A DNA stretch of 64,000 nucleotides from Phymatolithon calcareum (GCA_977006965.1 OZ345381.1:1674001-1738000), one strand, 5' to 3'. Positions 43,311-55,294 are shown, counted from the stretch's first letter. Notes: generated from the letters alone by a model not told the origin. A program made the numbers and translations.

Positions 43311-43432
43311 ACTGAAAAAGATTTTCGATGTGACTCGCGTTGCCGCTTGTGCTATGTCCGAGTATCCCGTGAAAGAGATGAAGAACCGATTAAAATGGTC
43401 GTCGATTGTACACGTAGCCAGTGAAAGCTACC
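43311..43432 (+). pseudogene. Pseudogene piece of the SRPBCC/fascin gene (codons ~343-375), unit 1
   Basis: About 70% DNA identity to the sense strand of the gene at 15702-17300 (fwd coordinates about 16185-16280), for example CTCGCGTTGCCG and GAGAACCG/AAGAACCG words. Frameshifts prevent translation. Repeated at 50865-50985 and 63115-63237. Confidence 0.6.
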
Positions 43433-45145
43433 TTCAATGCGATTCTTCTGTGCGCGCCCGGGCACACACTGCGCACATGCTTGCAATTCCCCGGAACAGA
43501 TTTCTAAATAGAAGTTGAAGTATGCATGGTTATTTGATGTAGATCGAAGCCTACTCGTCGTACTCCTGTACATCATTCGCGAGACCTCGAGATGAACACA
43601 CTTCCCTGTTGGTCAATTACGCGATATCATTGGCGCATGTGCACTTCTCACCGCCGCAAGTCTTCCCAGTCGTGTCGAGAGCGCGGAGGGAGTCCTATGC
43701 GAAAGGCAATCGATCGGCGTTACACACGGCATGGACGTCACATATCAGCCGCATTGACCGAAACACAGAGAACTATTGTCGCACAAGACGGACACTCTGC
43801 GCTATGCTCATTTTTCCGCGGTTGTGTTCCGGTGTCGCTCACGTGCGGGGAATGAGGCATGCTTGGTGGGCGCGGTAATTAATGTCGGCAACACTCCAGC
43901 ACTGGATGACTCTTGTTTCCGGCCATGTCACACGGGCTAAATGCATGCGATAACGAAGTGCACCACACAGTGTATATACACATAAACATGTGGTATGACC
44001 GGAATGGGCAAAAGGCGGGTCAACAGTTTTGTCGCACGGCTCCTTTTGTCGTTGGCATACGGACCAGTGATCTGCTAAAGAGCGGAGGATGACCATCAGG
44101 ACCGGCACTCAGTTGAAGTGGTTCTCGTTCGTGCACTCTCTCGAGACTGCAATATGGGAACTAGTCTCCAGAATGTGTTCTATCTTAACTCGGCTGTGAC
44201 CACCGCCGCGAGGATAGCTAAAGTGCGTAATATAGCGTTGACCCGGAAGAGAGGTGACCCCTCAGCTCATTTAGTGGGATGAAAGCGGATCGGCTTACCA
44301 AACGAAAAAAACAGATAAACGTCCAGGACCTTCCACACACGTTGATTGAAAGGATACTTGCGGACCGGATAGAGTAAGAATGCACTCTCGGTCCAAAGCA
44401 GAGCTGTCTAAGGAATGATCTGGTCAGGAACAATCATACCTTTCCACCTTTCCATGCATATTATTGTGGAAAACGGCATTGTTTGAGTGATTGTCGCCAA
44501 GGGGCCCTATTTCAACATGCACAATTTCTTTCGACCATGAACTGAAAGAGACGAGTAAAGGTAAAGGAGAAAAAGTTTTTGTTATCCAGGATTACAGACC
44601 GTCTACGCATTGGCGAGCTCAAACTGTTAATCGTCAACCACGTACCGCAGTTTGCACATTATTGTGTGAGTCTTCTAGCATTGGGGCTGCATAAGTGTTG
44701 AACGTGCGTTCGGCGTCATGCTTCTTGCAAGTTCGGCCCTGAATATGCTGTACTAACAGATCGGCGTTCTTGACGTATCCGATCTTCATTATTAGAACTG
44801 AGCTGTAAAAACGTTTACGATCTCAGCCCCGTTGATTGCAGAAAAGGTGCTGTCCTCGGCGGCGATGATATGTAATTGGAATCAATAAGAATGGTAGATG
44901 TCGTGCTTGCTGTCGGACAAGCTGTTACATCAACCGAAAAATTCCGGGCGCCAGGGATTTCAGGCTGAGAGCACAGGCACAACGACTGACAGACCCCTCG
45001 ACGACACGTTTTCAAGGACCATTATGGGCAAGGCCTTTGAGGTGCATGAAATGGGAGCGAAGATGCCTAATTGCAGGTACTTATTTTGTCCGAAAGGACT
45101 TTAAACTTCTAAGCATTCCTTTCCTGTCCACACTTGATGGCTTTT
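43433..45145. other. Array segment without a recognised gene
   Basis: Highly similar to 58637-59807 from 43990 on. Short frames exist on both strands but lack plausible starts. A plus-strand phrase near 44310 (D-L-P-H-T-L-I-E-R-I-L) vaguely resembles an F-box start but is followed by a stop. I see no supported gene. Confidence 0.4.
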
Positions 45146-45475
45146 GCGGCTCGCCGCAGCGGACACAAAGACTGTGCAATGGACGCTTCTGCTCTTTTCT
45201 CCAAATTTGATCCAACGTGTGGATGAATTTCAGCATCGCTCGAATACCTACCTTCCATTGATTCAGGCGTAACCTTGGTGGAGAGTGCTTATCATTAGTC
45301 GATCCGGGTTGTGCTTAACGATGCGCCCATACTCATCCCACAAGGCCATTGCATCTCCTTTTATAACTCCTGTCCGACTGAGCCGGTTCGCAGCGGCTCA
45401 TTTCTTGCTGTAGTCCCTGGCGAACGAATACGAAAAGTGTAGAAATGAGACGCAGACTGGGACGTAGTGTCTATG
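45146..45475 (+). pseudogene. Pseudogene piece of the SRPBCC/fascin gene (codons ~109-262), unit 1
   Basis: Clear DNA homology to the sense strand of 15702-17300: shared words include GCGGCTCGC, CGAATACCTACCT, TTGTGCTTAACG and AGTCCCTGGCGAACGA. It is internally shortened (about 330 bp versus about 460) and has stops. It abuts, in convergent orientation, the truncated glycosyltransferase head. Confidence 0.75.
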
Positions 45476-46163
45476 ACGAAGTAAGACGGAAAGACGGTGT
45501 TTGCAAATTGTAGAGGATTCGCACGGCAGACCCCGTCATGTCATGTGTGTGGCTCGAGTTGTCGTCAATGCCAAGTTGAAGCACTCCAACAAACGGATTA
45601 AGAAACGTTAAAAGTAGTCTTGTCTTTGGAAGCTCCCTCAGCGATATTGATGTCTCCCTCGGTAGTACATCGGCGCAAGTAGACACATTGATCTTCGCGA
45701 GCACGGCCGGTGTGCTCCGGTACAACACGGACCGGACGGTGCACATCACAGCGCCGTCCCGTGTGCCCGGCAGACTCGCGATGATGGCGACGGCCCGCGG
45801 AAGAGAGCGAGCAACATCTGCCGTTAAATACGACTGGTCCTTGCACACCAGCGGAGCGTACAACGGAAGCAGGCGATCCGACAGTGTATTGCTTGCGGTC
45901 ACGTTGCCGGGATTATTTCCCTCCTCAGGTGAGAGAAACAGGGTGGACAGACGGCCGCGCAAACTAATGATTCCATCGCTGATTGCATATTTATCAGCTT
46001 CGACTGCACGGGTCGCACGAAAGCGAGTGAGCCCAGTCAGAGAGGCGAGAAGGGCGAGAAAAAAGATGAGCGGTGCGAATGCGCGTGTGCGTGCGCGGAT
46101 CTGGATCGCAAACCAGCGGGTCCGCTGTGCTGCATTCAACATTTCGCCCTGAAGTTGGGGCAT
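45471..46163 (-). CDS. Truncated glycosyltransferase head with a novel tail, unit 2 (230 aa)
   Basis: Residues 1 to about 180 align with the N-terminal tail, signal-anchor, stem and first GT-A-like strands of the protein at 38853-40742, with a 4-residue deletion (L-A-R-R) and scattered changes. After L-R-E-L-P-K-T the sequence switches to an unrelated ~50-residue tail that reads antisense to the neighbouring array DNA. The frame is uninterrupted from ATG to stop. It would give a Golgi-type membrane-anchored stub without active site or lectin domain. Copy 3 has the same breakpoint but is broken, so both derive from one truncated ancestor. It may be a pseudogene that happens to be open. Confidence 0.55.
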   Translation of the reverse strand: MPQLQGEMLNAAQRTRWFAIQIRARTRAFAPLIFFLALLASLTGLTRFRATRAVEADKYAISDGIISLRGRLSTLFLSPEEGNNPGNVTASNTLSDRLLPLYAPLVCKDQSYLTADVARSLPRAVAIIASLPGTRDGAVMCTVRSVLYRSTPAVLAKINVSTCADVLPRETSISLRELPKTRLLLTFLNPFVGVLQLGIDDNSSHTHDMTGSAVRILYNLQTPSFRLTSS

Positions 46164-46630
46164 CGTGCTCTTACTTCAAGTGGATCTCGCATGCTGAGCA
46201 ATGCACCAACGCTAAGCATGCTAGGCCTTACCGAGGTTGAGTCCCGAATGTGCGAGCGCGGACGGAGGTGACATGTTCGAGAGGGCGAGGAATACAATAC
46301 AGAAACACGTGGTGTGCGCGGAGTGGGTGAAGAGGCGGATCAACTGTTCTGTGGAATTCCTCATCTGCACGGACCAGCGATGCGCGAAATTTATGAAATG
46401 TCATATCAGTATAATCGAAGAGAGTGACTGAGAATCTTATCGAACAGGCTCGGTGAAATTGATGAGCTAAGGCCTGAATTTCGAGTCGGAACCTGCGATA
46501 TCGGAATAAAAACCGGTTCAGAACCCGAATGGAGCGATTTGCAAGGTGACATCATCCTAAGGTATGTGAAAATGCCGGCAGCGAAGATCACGTGAAAGTT
46601 AATGAAATTCTGGCGGAAAAATAGGATTCC

Positions 46631-46945
46631 TTATCTTGCTCCGTCAGCTACACCGTCAAGGGGAGAGGGGAGTATCCCACCGAAGTCATCACCGGGACAG
46701 TATACAACAGCGGTTTGAGACGGATGTGAGCACACGCGAGAGAGTGAAGTTGAATTAGTAGTCCAAACTAGCCCATTGAAAGCAAGCTTCCGGACAGAGG
46801 TGGTGTACTTGTGCGACGGTGGAGAAAAGTCCGTGGCAAAGCGACAGCAGAGCAGGTCAAAAGAAGTACCAAGATGTTGTGCTGAGCTAGTTGAATGCCG
46901 GCCTCGCGCGCCAATATCCGGACTCCCCTTTCGATCGGCAAACAT
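46631..46945 (-). CDS. ORF conserved in all three units (copy 2, 104 aa), coding status unsure
   Basis: See the copy at 41395-41718. This copy is nearly identical to unit 3 (61298-61612). No known family. Confidence 0.25.
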   Translation of the reverse strand: MFADRKGSPDIGARGRHSTSSAQHLGTSFDLLCCRFATDFSPPSHKYTTSVRKLAFNGLVWTTNSTSLSRVCSHPSQTAVVYCPGDDFGGILPSPLDGVADGAR

Positions 46946-47242
46946 ACGTTCTTCGCCGGAGATGGTGAGTTGATTGCATGATTAGCCTCGCGACGTAGAA
47001 TGGTATAAGCTGTGACATGAATGCTGTTGTTGCACTGCATTAATATCATAATATAACTAACGCTGCCCGTAGTTGTTGAGATTATGACATCGCCCTTTCT
47101 GAAGCGGTGTTAACTCCCGCGCATGCGACTTCATCCAGACAATGACGGCGTGAATCAAAAAATTTTGACTATCAGCGTGCGTTGGTAATCTATCATTCGC
47201 TGTTGACAGTCAACATGGAAGGATTATTCACAAGCACCAGAA

Positions 47243-47425
47243 ATGACCGACACTCAGCACAACCGCCAGGGTAGTCCTTCGGCAGCAGACACACGAACGA
47301 AGTCCGGTAGTTCCCGGAATATTGAGCTTAGGCAACGGCGAAAGAATCGTAACGAGCAAATTTCAGCATTTGGAGTGTTGGTTACCACGTGTGTCACGTT
47401 TACACCATGCACATACAGTGGGTGA
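47243..47425 (+). CDS. 60-codon ORF upstream of the zinc-finger ORF, unit 2
   Basis: Same ORF as 42002-42184 with few changes. It also ends at GGGTGAGC. A splice to the zinc-finger ORF keeps frame only with an acceptor right after ACTAAG (exon from about 47519), not the CAG used in the unit 1 and 3 model. Confidence 0.45.
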   Translation: MTDTQHNRQGSPSAADTRTKSGSSRNIELRQRRKNRNEQISAFGVLVTTCVTFTPCTYSG

Positions 47426-47527
47426 GCATGCGGCCTAATGCGAAAAAATTTCGAAGACTGCTCGAAATGCATATTTAACCAGCCCTTACTCTTCGAGTGG
47501 GAAGACAAACTAAGACAGCACGGCACA

Positions 47528-47842
47528 ATGTCGTCCTCAAACAAGGAGCGCCCAAAAAACACCCCCTCAACCAGCACTCCCAAGTCTCCCCCGAAGGCAA
47601 AGAAAGCGATAACTAAGAAGAAGAAATCCGGAACAAACTATGATCCGATTCGGGGTTGCTACGTATGTCCCTTTTGCGGCAGGGTGGCTATGAACAAAAC
47701 TGGCCTCACGGTACGACAAGTTTTCTACAATTTCTGAGCCTTGCAAACTTCAGCTATCTAACTTCCCTGACATTGGAATATCTCTTAGCAGCACCAAACG
47801 TCTAATCAGTGCGTCAAGAAGACAACGGAAGGCTCTTCTTGA
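47528..47842 (+). CDS. Small C2HC zinc-finger protein, copy 2 (two exons, 78 aa)
   Basis: Exon 1 47528-47710, intron 47711-47788 (78 bp, GTACGA...CTTAG), exon 2 47789-47842. Ligands C47, C50, H63, C69 (Cx2Cx12Hx5C). The Ser/Thr/Pro repeat is shorter than in copies 1 and 3 and the linker more Lys-rich. Residues before the His (N-K-T-G-L-T-Q) differ from copy 1 (S-Q-G-G-L-K-R). Reading frame, intron phase and tail are conserved even though this unit has been invaded by LINEs a few hundred bp downstream. Confidence 0.7.
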
Positions 47843-48009
47843 GAAGTTAGCGGTAGCACTGCTTCAATTTGGGGCAGAAATGTAAATCTACATTTTAGAG
47901 CGCCTCCGCTCTCCATCATCAGGGCAGCGTCGCGCGATTAATCCAAGTCTTGCATTCCAACTCTTAAAAGCATCATCGCACACTCGTCTCTTCTTTCATC
48001 TGCACTTGC

Positions 48010-50744
48010 AGGCAGGGGTCGCAACAATATGATTGCTAGCCATTGCAGATCTTAGTGCAATCCCCAATAACTGCTGTTCATCGTGTGAGCTAGCAATAAG
48101 AATTTCAATCAATGTGCTAAATGCAATAAATGGCACATTACGGTACCTGCATCAATCCACGTATAGAGGCTTTACTGGCACACAAAACAGAGACGACAGC
48201 ATGCTCTCGAGCAGCTATACGCTAGTTCCGTAAAGCTCCTCTTCGTATAACTCATGGGCTTTCATGCGAGCTTGTGCCTATCCAAGCGAATCGCTCTGAG
48301 CGAGCACCATTGATAGACTCGCTGACTAACGGATCATCGCCAAATCGCTAGTTAAGTTTGAGAAAACGCCAGCGACTCGAACAGTTGAGTTGTTATCTTT
48401 CGGCGATTTACGGTTTGCACATGCTTACCGATTCTCCAAAGCCGCTCAGCTTCAGCCAAGGAGCTATGTATAAAGTCACTGTTGATATATTCTCGCCTCG
48501 ACTCTTTCTTCTTGCGGCGATTGGTAAGGCGCCCCATTCATGCTCATACTCGTGCTCGCAGCATTATTTACGGTTACACCTTGTTCAGATAGTGCAAATG
48601 ATTTTCGAAAAGAGACTGCACACATTTCATCCTCCGACATATCATCCGCCAATCCCTTTTAGATTTTAACGACTCCAGACTCGAACTAAGTTCTTTCGGT
48701 AAAATGTACTTCGTTGCCAGCCTGCATTGGTGCAGAAGAAGAAGAAAGGTAGATTTTTATTTAAAAGTACCAACGCATCTGCTGACGCTTGGGGCAGATT
48801 TCCTAGGGCCAAGAGGTTTTGGCTGGATTCTGTCTAGGGAAGAATTTCTTTTCTCGTTGGTGTAACACGATTCAGTGGACTACAAAAACCCACCTCTGGT
48901 CTCCTTTGGGACCTCGAGGGGGAAAACTGCATTGTACAGAGATGAACAAGGGTTGCTCTTCTCTTCAGGCGCAGATTCAAGCCACAGATCGAGATCATCT
49001 CTACATGCAGCCAAAGTGCGCCCACCAGTTTGCAAAGAATGCGCGCCAAGAAAACATCTTTGGGACTGGTCTGGTTCGCCTTCGGCAAGATTGTCGTCGA
49101 TGGTCGGAGTGGTCGTCGACGGTTATAGTTGAAGTGACGGACTGAGAGGCGACTGGATCGGGTTGATGCTACTTTAGATTTCTTCCTTGAAAGCACGAAG
49201 AGAGAACCCTACAATAACGTTGCATTCCTCGGACTCCTTTCGTAAAGCAAATATAAATCTGAAAACCGGGATATGAATCCTGAACTCCAGCGCACTTAGT
49301 CAACCGAACCTTTTCTGGGTGCTAGGTAATGAAATTGTGAGAGGTATGACGTCACAGTCAACTGCTGCTGATATGCAGTAGAGTATATTAAAGCCTCGTG
49401 CAATAAGCAAAAATTGCATTTCGTCCAATACGTATTGCAGTCAATCGCCTCATGGCAATCCCCAATCATGATTGACGATTGCAAGTAATTGCAATCGCAA
49501 TTGATTGGGTCGCACTTCTTATTTTTGTTTTTGTTTCACAGACTTACGAAGATATGGCCAAGGCTTCCTCAGTTGTTAAGCACCTTTGTGTACCTTACTA
49601 AACTGCACGGCCAGAAGGGCGGACGGAAAAACTTGGTTTCTCAGTTTATCCAATCTCATTCACGGAACTCCTGTAATGTCGTGAACTCATCTGTTCGTAC
49701 CTGGGCCTCAGTGTAGGTCTTCTTAGTTCTGTATGCACTCTATGAGGTTCCTGCTCAACAAGAAAAGCTCATACAGAGCTTTTTCTTTATCCAGCCTGCT
49801 CTCTCCTTCAATTTCGTATCCTGAAAGTATGAATTCCAGAGTCGCCATATGCTGGCGAGCTCTGTTTCCGAATTTTCTTTGATGCATGTTGTAGACACCT
49901 GTGAAAATCTACTTCAGATGTACTGGAGCTCGAGTTGCCTGTGCTTCACCTTGGGGAACTTGAGGATTGCTGACAGAGGGGCCTTCTTGAGAATTCATCA
50001 AAATCGCGGCATAAACCCAGCCAAAAAGTACTCATTACCAGTCATTGTTTCGTGCACTGGTTACGAGGACGCGGCATAAGTTTTCAGTGGCGGATTCCAC
50101 GGTGCAGCGTTAATTTGCAACTTTCGCTCCAGATGTTTTCGCGCATTTTCGAGCAAAAACTTGAAACATCAATAAAAGTTTGGTTGAAAAGCAATTCCAC
50201 TTCCGAAAACTAGAAATCGTTATGAGAAAATATGTCCTATAGATGAGCACAGCAGCCACGCCAGACCTATGCCACGTCCTCATTACCAGTGAAAATATTT
50301 AGGACTGGAATTGCGTACTTTTCCGGACAAAGAAAGGGCGACGAAAAGAAATAATTGAGTTATGGACAAAGGAAGAAGAGGGAAGATCACTCGAGATACC
50401 AACTGATTCGAACAATCTACCGGTTGTTCTCCACGTAAGAGAAAGCTCGACACTGTTGCGATGCCTACGGCTGATGTTCAACAGAGCACCTCTTCGGAGA
50501 AAATCAGTACTAGGTGCATACTTTGGTGTCACAGCCGTGATTGAGCTGGTCGCGCTCCAACGCATTCTATCTTCATCCAAGATTAGTCCTGAAATTGAAT
50601 GTGAATGTAAGCGACTCTGGGAGAGAAATACGAATCAAGGATACACTGCATAGTCAAACGACGTTAGCTTAGAAAATCGTGCAAAAGCGGCCCTGTTACT
50701 CTTGAAGAGGGGCCTTGGAAGCTTTTAAAAGAAATCAAAACATA
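48010..50744. other. DNA present only in unit 2, partly LINE debris
   Basis: Units 1 and 3 have other sequence here. 48010-49500 has no recognisable gene. 49517-49985 is the 3' part of a LINE-A copy on the minus strand (tail rich in T, then the GCAAGGCTTCCT-like 3' region and a CTTGGGGAACTTGAGGATTG-like coding end). 50300-50735 is a LINE-B 3' part on the plus strand, ending AAATCAAAACATATCCCC. The array resumes at about 50745. Confidence 0.6.
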
Positions 50745-50864
50745 TCCCCATGAATTCTGAGTTTGCATATTTGCTCAGTTTTCTTATTTTCATGCGGAAA
50801 GATCCCCCGTGCAGTACTCGTCCTTGCGCTCGGCGTCGTTGTGAAGTCAGAGTTGGCGATTACG

Positions 50865-50985
50865 ACTGAAAAAGATTTTCGATGTGACTCGCGTTGCCGC
50901 TTGTGCTAGGTCTGAGTATCCCGTGAAAGAGATGAAGAACCGATTAAACGGTCGTCGACTGTACGCTTAGCCAGTGAAAGCTACC
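50865..50985 (+). pseudogene. Pseudogene piece of the SRPBCC/fascin gene, unit 2
   Basis: Copy of 43311-43432; cut off at its right by the LINE-A1 insertion at 51003. Confidence 0.6.
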
Positions 50986-51594
50986 TACAATGTGATTCTT
51001 CTTTTTTTCCTTTCAAGTTTATTTAAAAGCCCCACAGACTTCCGAAGATATGGGCAAGGCTTCTTCTGATGCTACCTACCTTTGTGCAGCTCACGAAACG
51101 TCCACCAGAAAGGCGGACGGGAAAACTCAGGACTCAAAGTAGTCCTATCTCAGTCCTCTACGGGATTGTTGGTCCTTGGACTCGACCACTTTTTGCCTGG
51201 CATTCTGCGGAAAAATACAGGCCTTCTTCGTTCTCCGTGCGTTCTATGAGTGTCTTACTAAATAGTAAGAGCTCATCTAGCCCCTTTCCTGTTTCTAGTC
51301 GTTTTTCTCCTTCGAGTTCGTACCCTGTTAGCGTGCGTTCAAGGGTCTCCATATGCTCTCTGGCTCTGGTGCCGAATTCGTCAGTCATACTTGTTGCTGA
51401 TACCTGTGGGAATCTGCCACAAGTATACTGCAGCGCGAGTTGTCTGTGCTTCACCTTGGGGAACTTGAGGATTGCTGGCAATTCTCTTGTCTTGTCGTAT
51501 GGTATCTTTCTTTTCCGCTTCGATTCTAGGCGGTCTTCTTCCATTTCCAGAAATTTCGATCGAAGTGTTTGCGAAGATTGGTTTGTTTGGATAT

Positions 51595-53803
51595 ATATAT
51601 TTTTTTTGAATTTTGAATTTATTAAACGCCCTCAGAAACACTCATAAGACTGTAAGGGAGATGCGTTTCAGATGCTACTACCTTGGTAGCTCCGTTAAAG
51701 CCCGTAAAAGCTCGTTGCTATCGTCGTAGTCCTAGCTGCAAAAACCCTCCTCCAGAGAAGGTGGAGGGAAAAGCTTAGAGTCCACTTGTCCTGTTCGTAG
51801 GAATCTCAGCGTCGCCGTTCTATTTTGTCTTGGTCTATTCCATGTCGTCATAAAAGACGATTGTGAAGAATAGTACTTTGTCAAGTGCCTTTTCAGTCTC
51901 ACTAGTCTCCTCTTCTGTTAGTCGATATCTTTGAAGGTACACTTCGAGCTTGTTCATGAGAGTTGGTACGATTTCACCGAATTTGTCTTCCAGAAGTGTG
52001 GTACTCAATGGGGGAAAACGTCCGAATGCCCATTTAATCGCCAATTGGCGGTGACGTGCTTTCGGTAGTCTGATGATGGCGGGAGTAGACCGGGGAATAT
52101 CATAAGGAATATTCCTCTTTCTGCTCGCCTCCAAGCCGTCTCCTTCGTCTTTAAAGAGCAGGTCCCTCAACGATTTTGCTGAAACTCGCTGCTTGAGATA
52201 GGTTAGTGCCGTCTCGAATAGGTCGTGATGTAACATTGATGATATGTCACGACACACCCATTGCAATTCCTCAACGTCTCTTTCCTCTCTTGGGACTGCG
52301 AGCAAGCCCATTTTCCTTGTTCTGGCTCGTTCAAGCATTCGTAACGCTAGAACTAATCTTCTGTCTTCCGCATTATGTATGCGACAGAGAAGACGAAGTC
52401 TCGCGGTTCGCTTTTTTGCGATTGGACCAAATACTTGTCCAAAAAAAGTCTTCTCCACGTCTGCAATAGCTGTTTGAACTCTTGTCGTCCATGGCGTCAG
52501 GTGCATGGCATATTCCCATCTTGGCTGTATCAAGGCCTTGTACATCTTGATTTCTTTTAAGGGGCTGAGTTCCCGGGCTGTTACACCAAGGTATCTCAGC
52601 TGATACACTGCTATCTTGGCCTGTCGGATGCGTTCAAGCATTTTCTTGTCGGTAACTCCCTCACTGCTGAGTGATATGCCAAGGTATGGGACTTCTTTGA
52701 CTTTTGTCAGCGTTTTCCCAGAAAGCTTGAATGTGGGTGATCTTGTGCCTTCGGAGAGAAGAACTTCGCTCTTCCCGGCTTTCGTGTTCCACCTCATTTG
52801 TCTATCTCTTGCCCATTGCGAAGAAATATTTAACAGTCTCTGTAGTCCGACTGGTGATTTTGCCGTTAGGAGCACGTCGTCCGCGAAAAGAACTGCTGCC
52901 ACGTCGGCAACATCCCTTGGAACTTGGCTTATTCTTTCTGCGAATTCGTCCATGAATAGATTATACAAACTTGGGCTCAGCGGGGATCCCTGAGGTACTC
53001 CCCTGTCGATTAGAAACCACTTTTGCTGGGGATCGCCAATCGTTGATACCCAGGACGGTGTCAAGAAAGCCTCGATCATCTCGCATAGGTCTTGTGGTAG
53101 AACAACTCTCATTCGCTCTTGCAAGTACTTTCGCGGGACTGTGTCGTACGCTGCCGTCAAGTCCAATACTGCAATGCATCCCTGCCCTCGGTTCTGTAGT
53201 TCCAGAGCCCTTAAGATTGCTAGCTCCGTGCTCTTGCCTTTTTGGAATCCCAGTTGGATTCTGTGGTTCTTGTATCTTCGGCGGAGCATAATATCCAGTG
53301 CTGACTCAATAATCTTTCGGACTTGACTCAGTAAAGATATTGGTCGGAAATTTTTTGGATCGTCATGGGCTCCTTTCTTGTGCAGCGGGACTAAGAGAGC
53401 TTTTAGCCACGCTGTCGGGGGAACTCCACATCTTCCGCAGGCGGTCCACAGCTCAAAGACGAGGTCTGCACTTCTATCCAGGTCAGCTTTCATCATTTCG
53501 GTCTTCACCTCATCCAGCCCTGGGGCCTTCTTGGTCGGAGCTTTGAGGAGTGCGTTTCTGATAAGGACGCGCATATGCGAAGGGCAACGGAAATAGGAGG
53601 ATCTTTGTCGCCATCCTCCTTCATCTCGGCATGTCTGGGACACGTGAGCAGTGAACAGTGTTTTGTGCAATGGACGGCCAGTCATCTTGTTCCTTGACGT
53701 TCTTCTTGTCCTCATCTTCTGCATTCTCGCGATTTGCTCAATCGCCTTGGACCCATCCTTTTCTTCTACATCATCTAGGTATTCTTGATACTGCTGCCGA
53801 TTG
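51595..53803 (-). mobile_element. LINE-A2 nested in LINE-A1
   Basis: Flanked by TTTGTTTGGATAT at 51582-51594 and 53804-53816 (13 bp). A/T-rich tail on the left, minus strand, 5'-truncated. The host LINE-A1 coding sequence resumes in register on both sides (residues around K-H-I-Q-T-N). Contains the best-preserved reverse transcriptase of the window. Confidence 0.85.
51835..53803 (-). CDS. Non-LTR retrotransposon reverse transcriptase (LINE-A2), 5' incomplete
   Basis: An uninterrupted frame of about 656 codons inside the element; the frame continues 86 bp into the flanking LINE-A1 as far as an ATG at 53889, but that part is not its own. RT fingers and palm are clear: F-R-P-I-S-L-L, G-F-Q-K-G-K-S-T, V-L-D-L-T-A-A-Y-D-T-V (first catalytic Asp), R-G-V-P-Q-G-S-P-L-S-P and F-A-D-D (catalytic pair, near residues 335-338 counting from 53889). 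The thumb (Y-L-G-I-S-L) and a long C-terminal region follow, without an RNase H motif that I can see. The endonuclease part is missing through 5' truncation. The absence of stops suggests a recent insertion. Confidence 0.85.
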
Positions 53804-54116
53804 TTTGTTTGGATATGCTTTACAGCTTCACCGAACGGGCTCTCTGGTCTCAATCGTGGCGATATCTTTCCTCGTGTACAGCCATTCATGGTTGTTTCTT
53901 CTTTCGGGCACTTCAGTTGAATACATACGTTCTTTCGCCTTGTTCCTTCTCAGCATTTTGAAGGCCAACATTTCTCGTCGATGTGGGGACGCCTGGATCT
54001 GGCACAGGAGACGGAGCCTATCCGTCTTTCCTCGGGCCAGTGGCCCGAATACTTGATTGAAGAATTTTGGTTCTACTTCCTTGACGGCATTTTGTACGTC
54101 TTCCGTCCAGGGCGTT

Positions 54117-54692
54117 TGTCGCTGGTCTTCGATATGGTAAGCGGCGGACCGCTAATTACGACGTTCGAGGGTTGATGAACTTGACTGAACCATATATCGA
54201 TACGATGCACTTGTGGTACACGGAGTGGAACGTGAACGCGCTCCGGTCGTGGACAGGGACAGAACTTGGGCCGGTAACCTGCAAATGCCAAACTCAATGC
54301 TCGTCGGAGCACTATTACGTTTCGCGGAGATGCCAACCGATCGTCGGATCGCTAGCTGGTGTCTCCCCCTATTCGCGACGTAGGGTACGGTCTCGCCTCC
54401 TGCTTGTAGCGAACGTTGGTTCTTCACCGAGATGGTGGGATGAATGAAAAGGACTTTACCTTGACGATGGAAATGGTTTGAACTTCATGATCCCTCTTTC
54501 TCCCTCGCGTCGGAATCGTCGACTATGCTAAAGTATGCCTCGAGATAAAGCTATCATACGATGATCCCGCGCAATAAGTGTAAGCTAGGTCTCTTCTACC
54601 AATGGATGCCTGGTGCTTTGCTATCCAGGCTAACAACCTTGTTGTCCACGTGTATATTGAACCAAGACAACAAACTTACTATTCTTGCGACT
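54117..54692. mobile_element. Solo LTR in LINE-A1, 5-bp TSD
   Basis: Flanked by GCGTT at 54112-54116 and 54693-54697; removing the 576 bp plus one GCGTT restores a continuous LINE-A1. Starts TGTCGC and ends GCGACT (one base from a perfect TG...CA inverted end). An inverted copy lies at 27883-28462, whose right end reads GCGACA. Confidence 0.85.
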
Positions 54693-55022
54693 GCGTTAAG
54701 TGCATTGCGTAGTCCCAGCGTGGCTGTACTAGTGCCTTGAATATCTGAATACACTTCTGTATACTCAGCCCTTTCTTGAACACTCCCAGTGTACGCAACT
54801 CGTACACGGAAGTCCTTGCTTTCTTTAGTCGTTGCATCATTAACGTATCTGTGACTACTCCGGGGTCTAGGGATACTCCAAGGTACGTGACCTCCGGAAC
54901 TTGTGCTAGAATCTCGTTCGCTAGCTTGAATGTCTTGCCCAATGTTTCCTCTGATTCGAGGACTTCTGTTTTACCTTGTTTAGTGTTCCAAGTCATCTCT
55001 CGCTCTTGTGACCATTGGGTAG

Positions 55023-55294
55023 AATGCGATTCTTCTGTGCGCGCCCGGGCACACACTGCGCACATACTTGTAATTCACGGAACGGGGTTCCTAAATAGAA
55101 GTTGAAGTATGCATAGTTATTTGATGCAGATCGAAGCCTACGCGTCGTACTCCGGTACATCATTCGCGAGCCTGGAGGGAGTCCTACGCGGGAGGCAATC
55201 GATCGGCGTTAAACACAGCATGGACGTCACATATCAGCCGCATTGACCGAAACACAGAGACCTGTTATTGCACAAGACGGACACTTTGCGCTAT
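55023..55294 (+). repeat. Array unit 2 fragment between two LINE insertions
   Basis: Matches 43435-43815 of unit 1 with a deletion, for example GTGCGCGCCCGGGCACACAC and CATGGACGTCACATATCAG. Confirms that unit 2 was whole before the LINEs inserted. Confidence 0.75.

Larger units (their letters stand above)
51003..55022 (-). mobile_element. LINE-A1 in unit 2, itself carrying two insertions
   Basis: Flanked by AATGTGATTCTTCT (50989-51002) and AATGCGATTCTTCT (55023-55036), a 14-bp TSD with one change; units 1 and 3 have the site once. The 3' end (T-rich on the plus strand) is on the left, so the element is on the minus strand and 5'-truncated. Its own sequence is 51003-51594, 53804-54116 and 54693-55022; the rest is LINE-A2 and a solo LTR. 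Coding content is the C-terminal half of a non-LTR reverse transcriptase. Confidence 0.85.

Noticed and set aside
44280-44420. F-box gene in the array
   Set aside because: Only a short L-P-x-x-L-I-x-x-I-L phrase, followed by a stop in both copies and no downstream repeat domain.
51835-53889. 684-codon ORF as one intact host or element protein
   Set aside because: The first ~29 codons belong to the flanking LINE-A1; the TSD at 53804-53816 marks the true element border.
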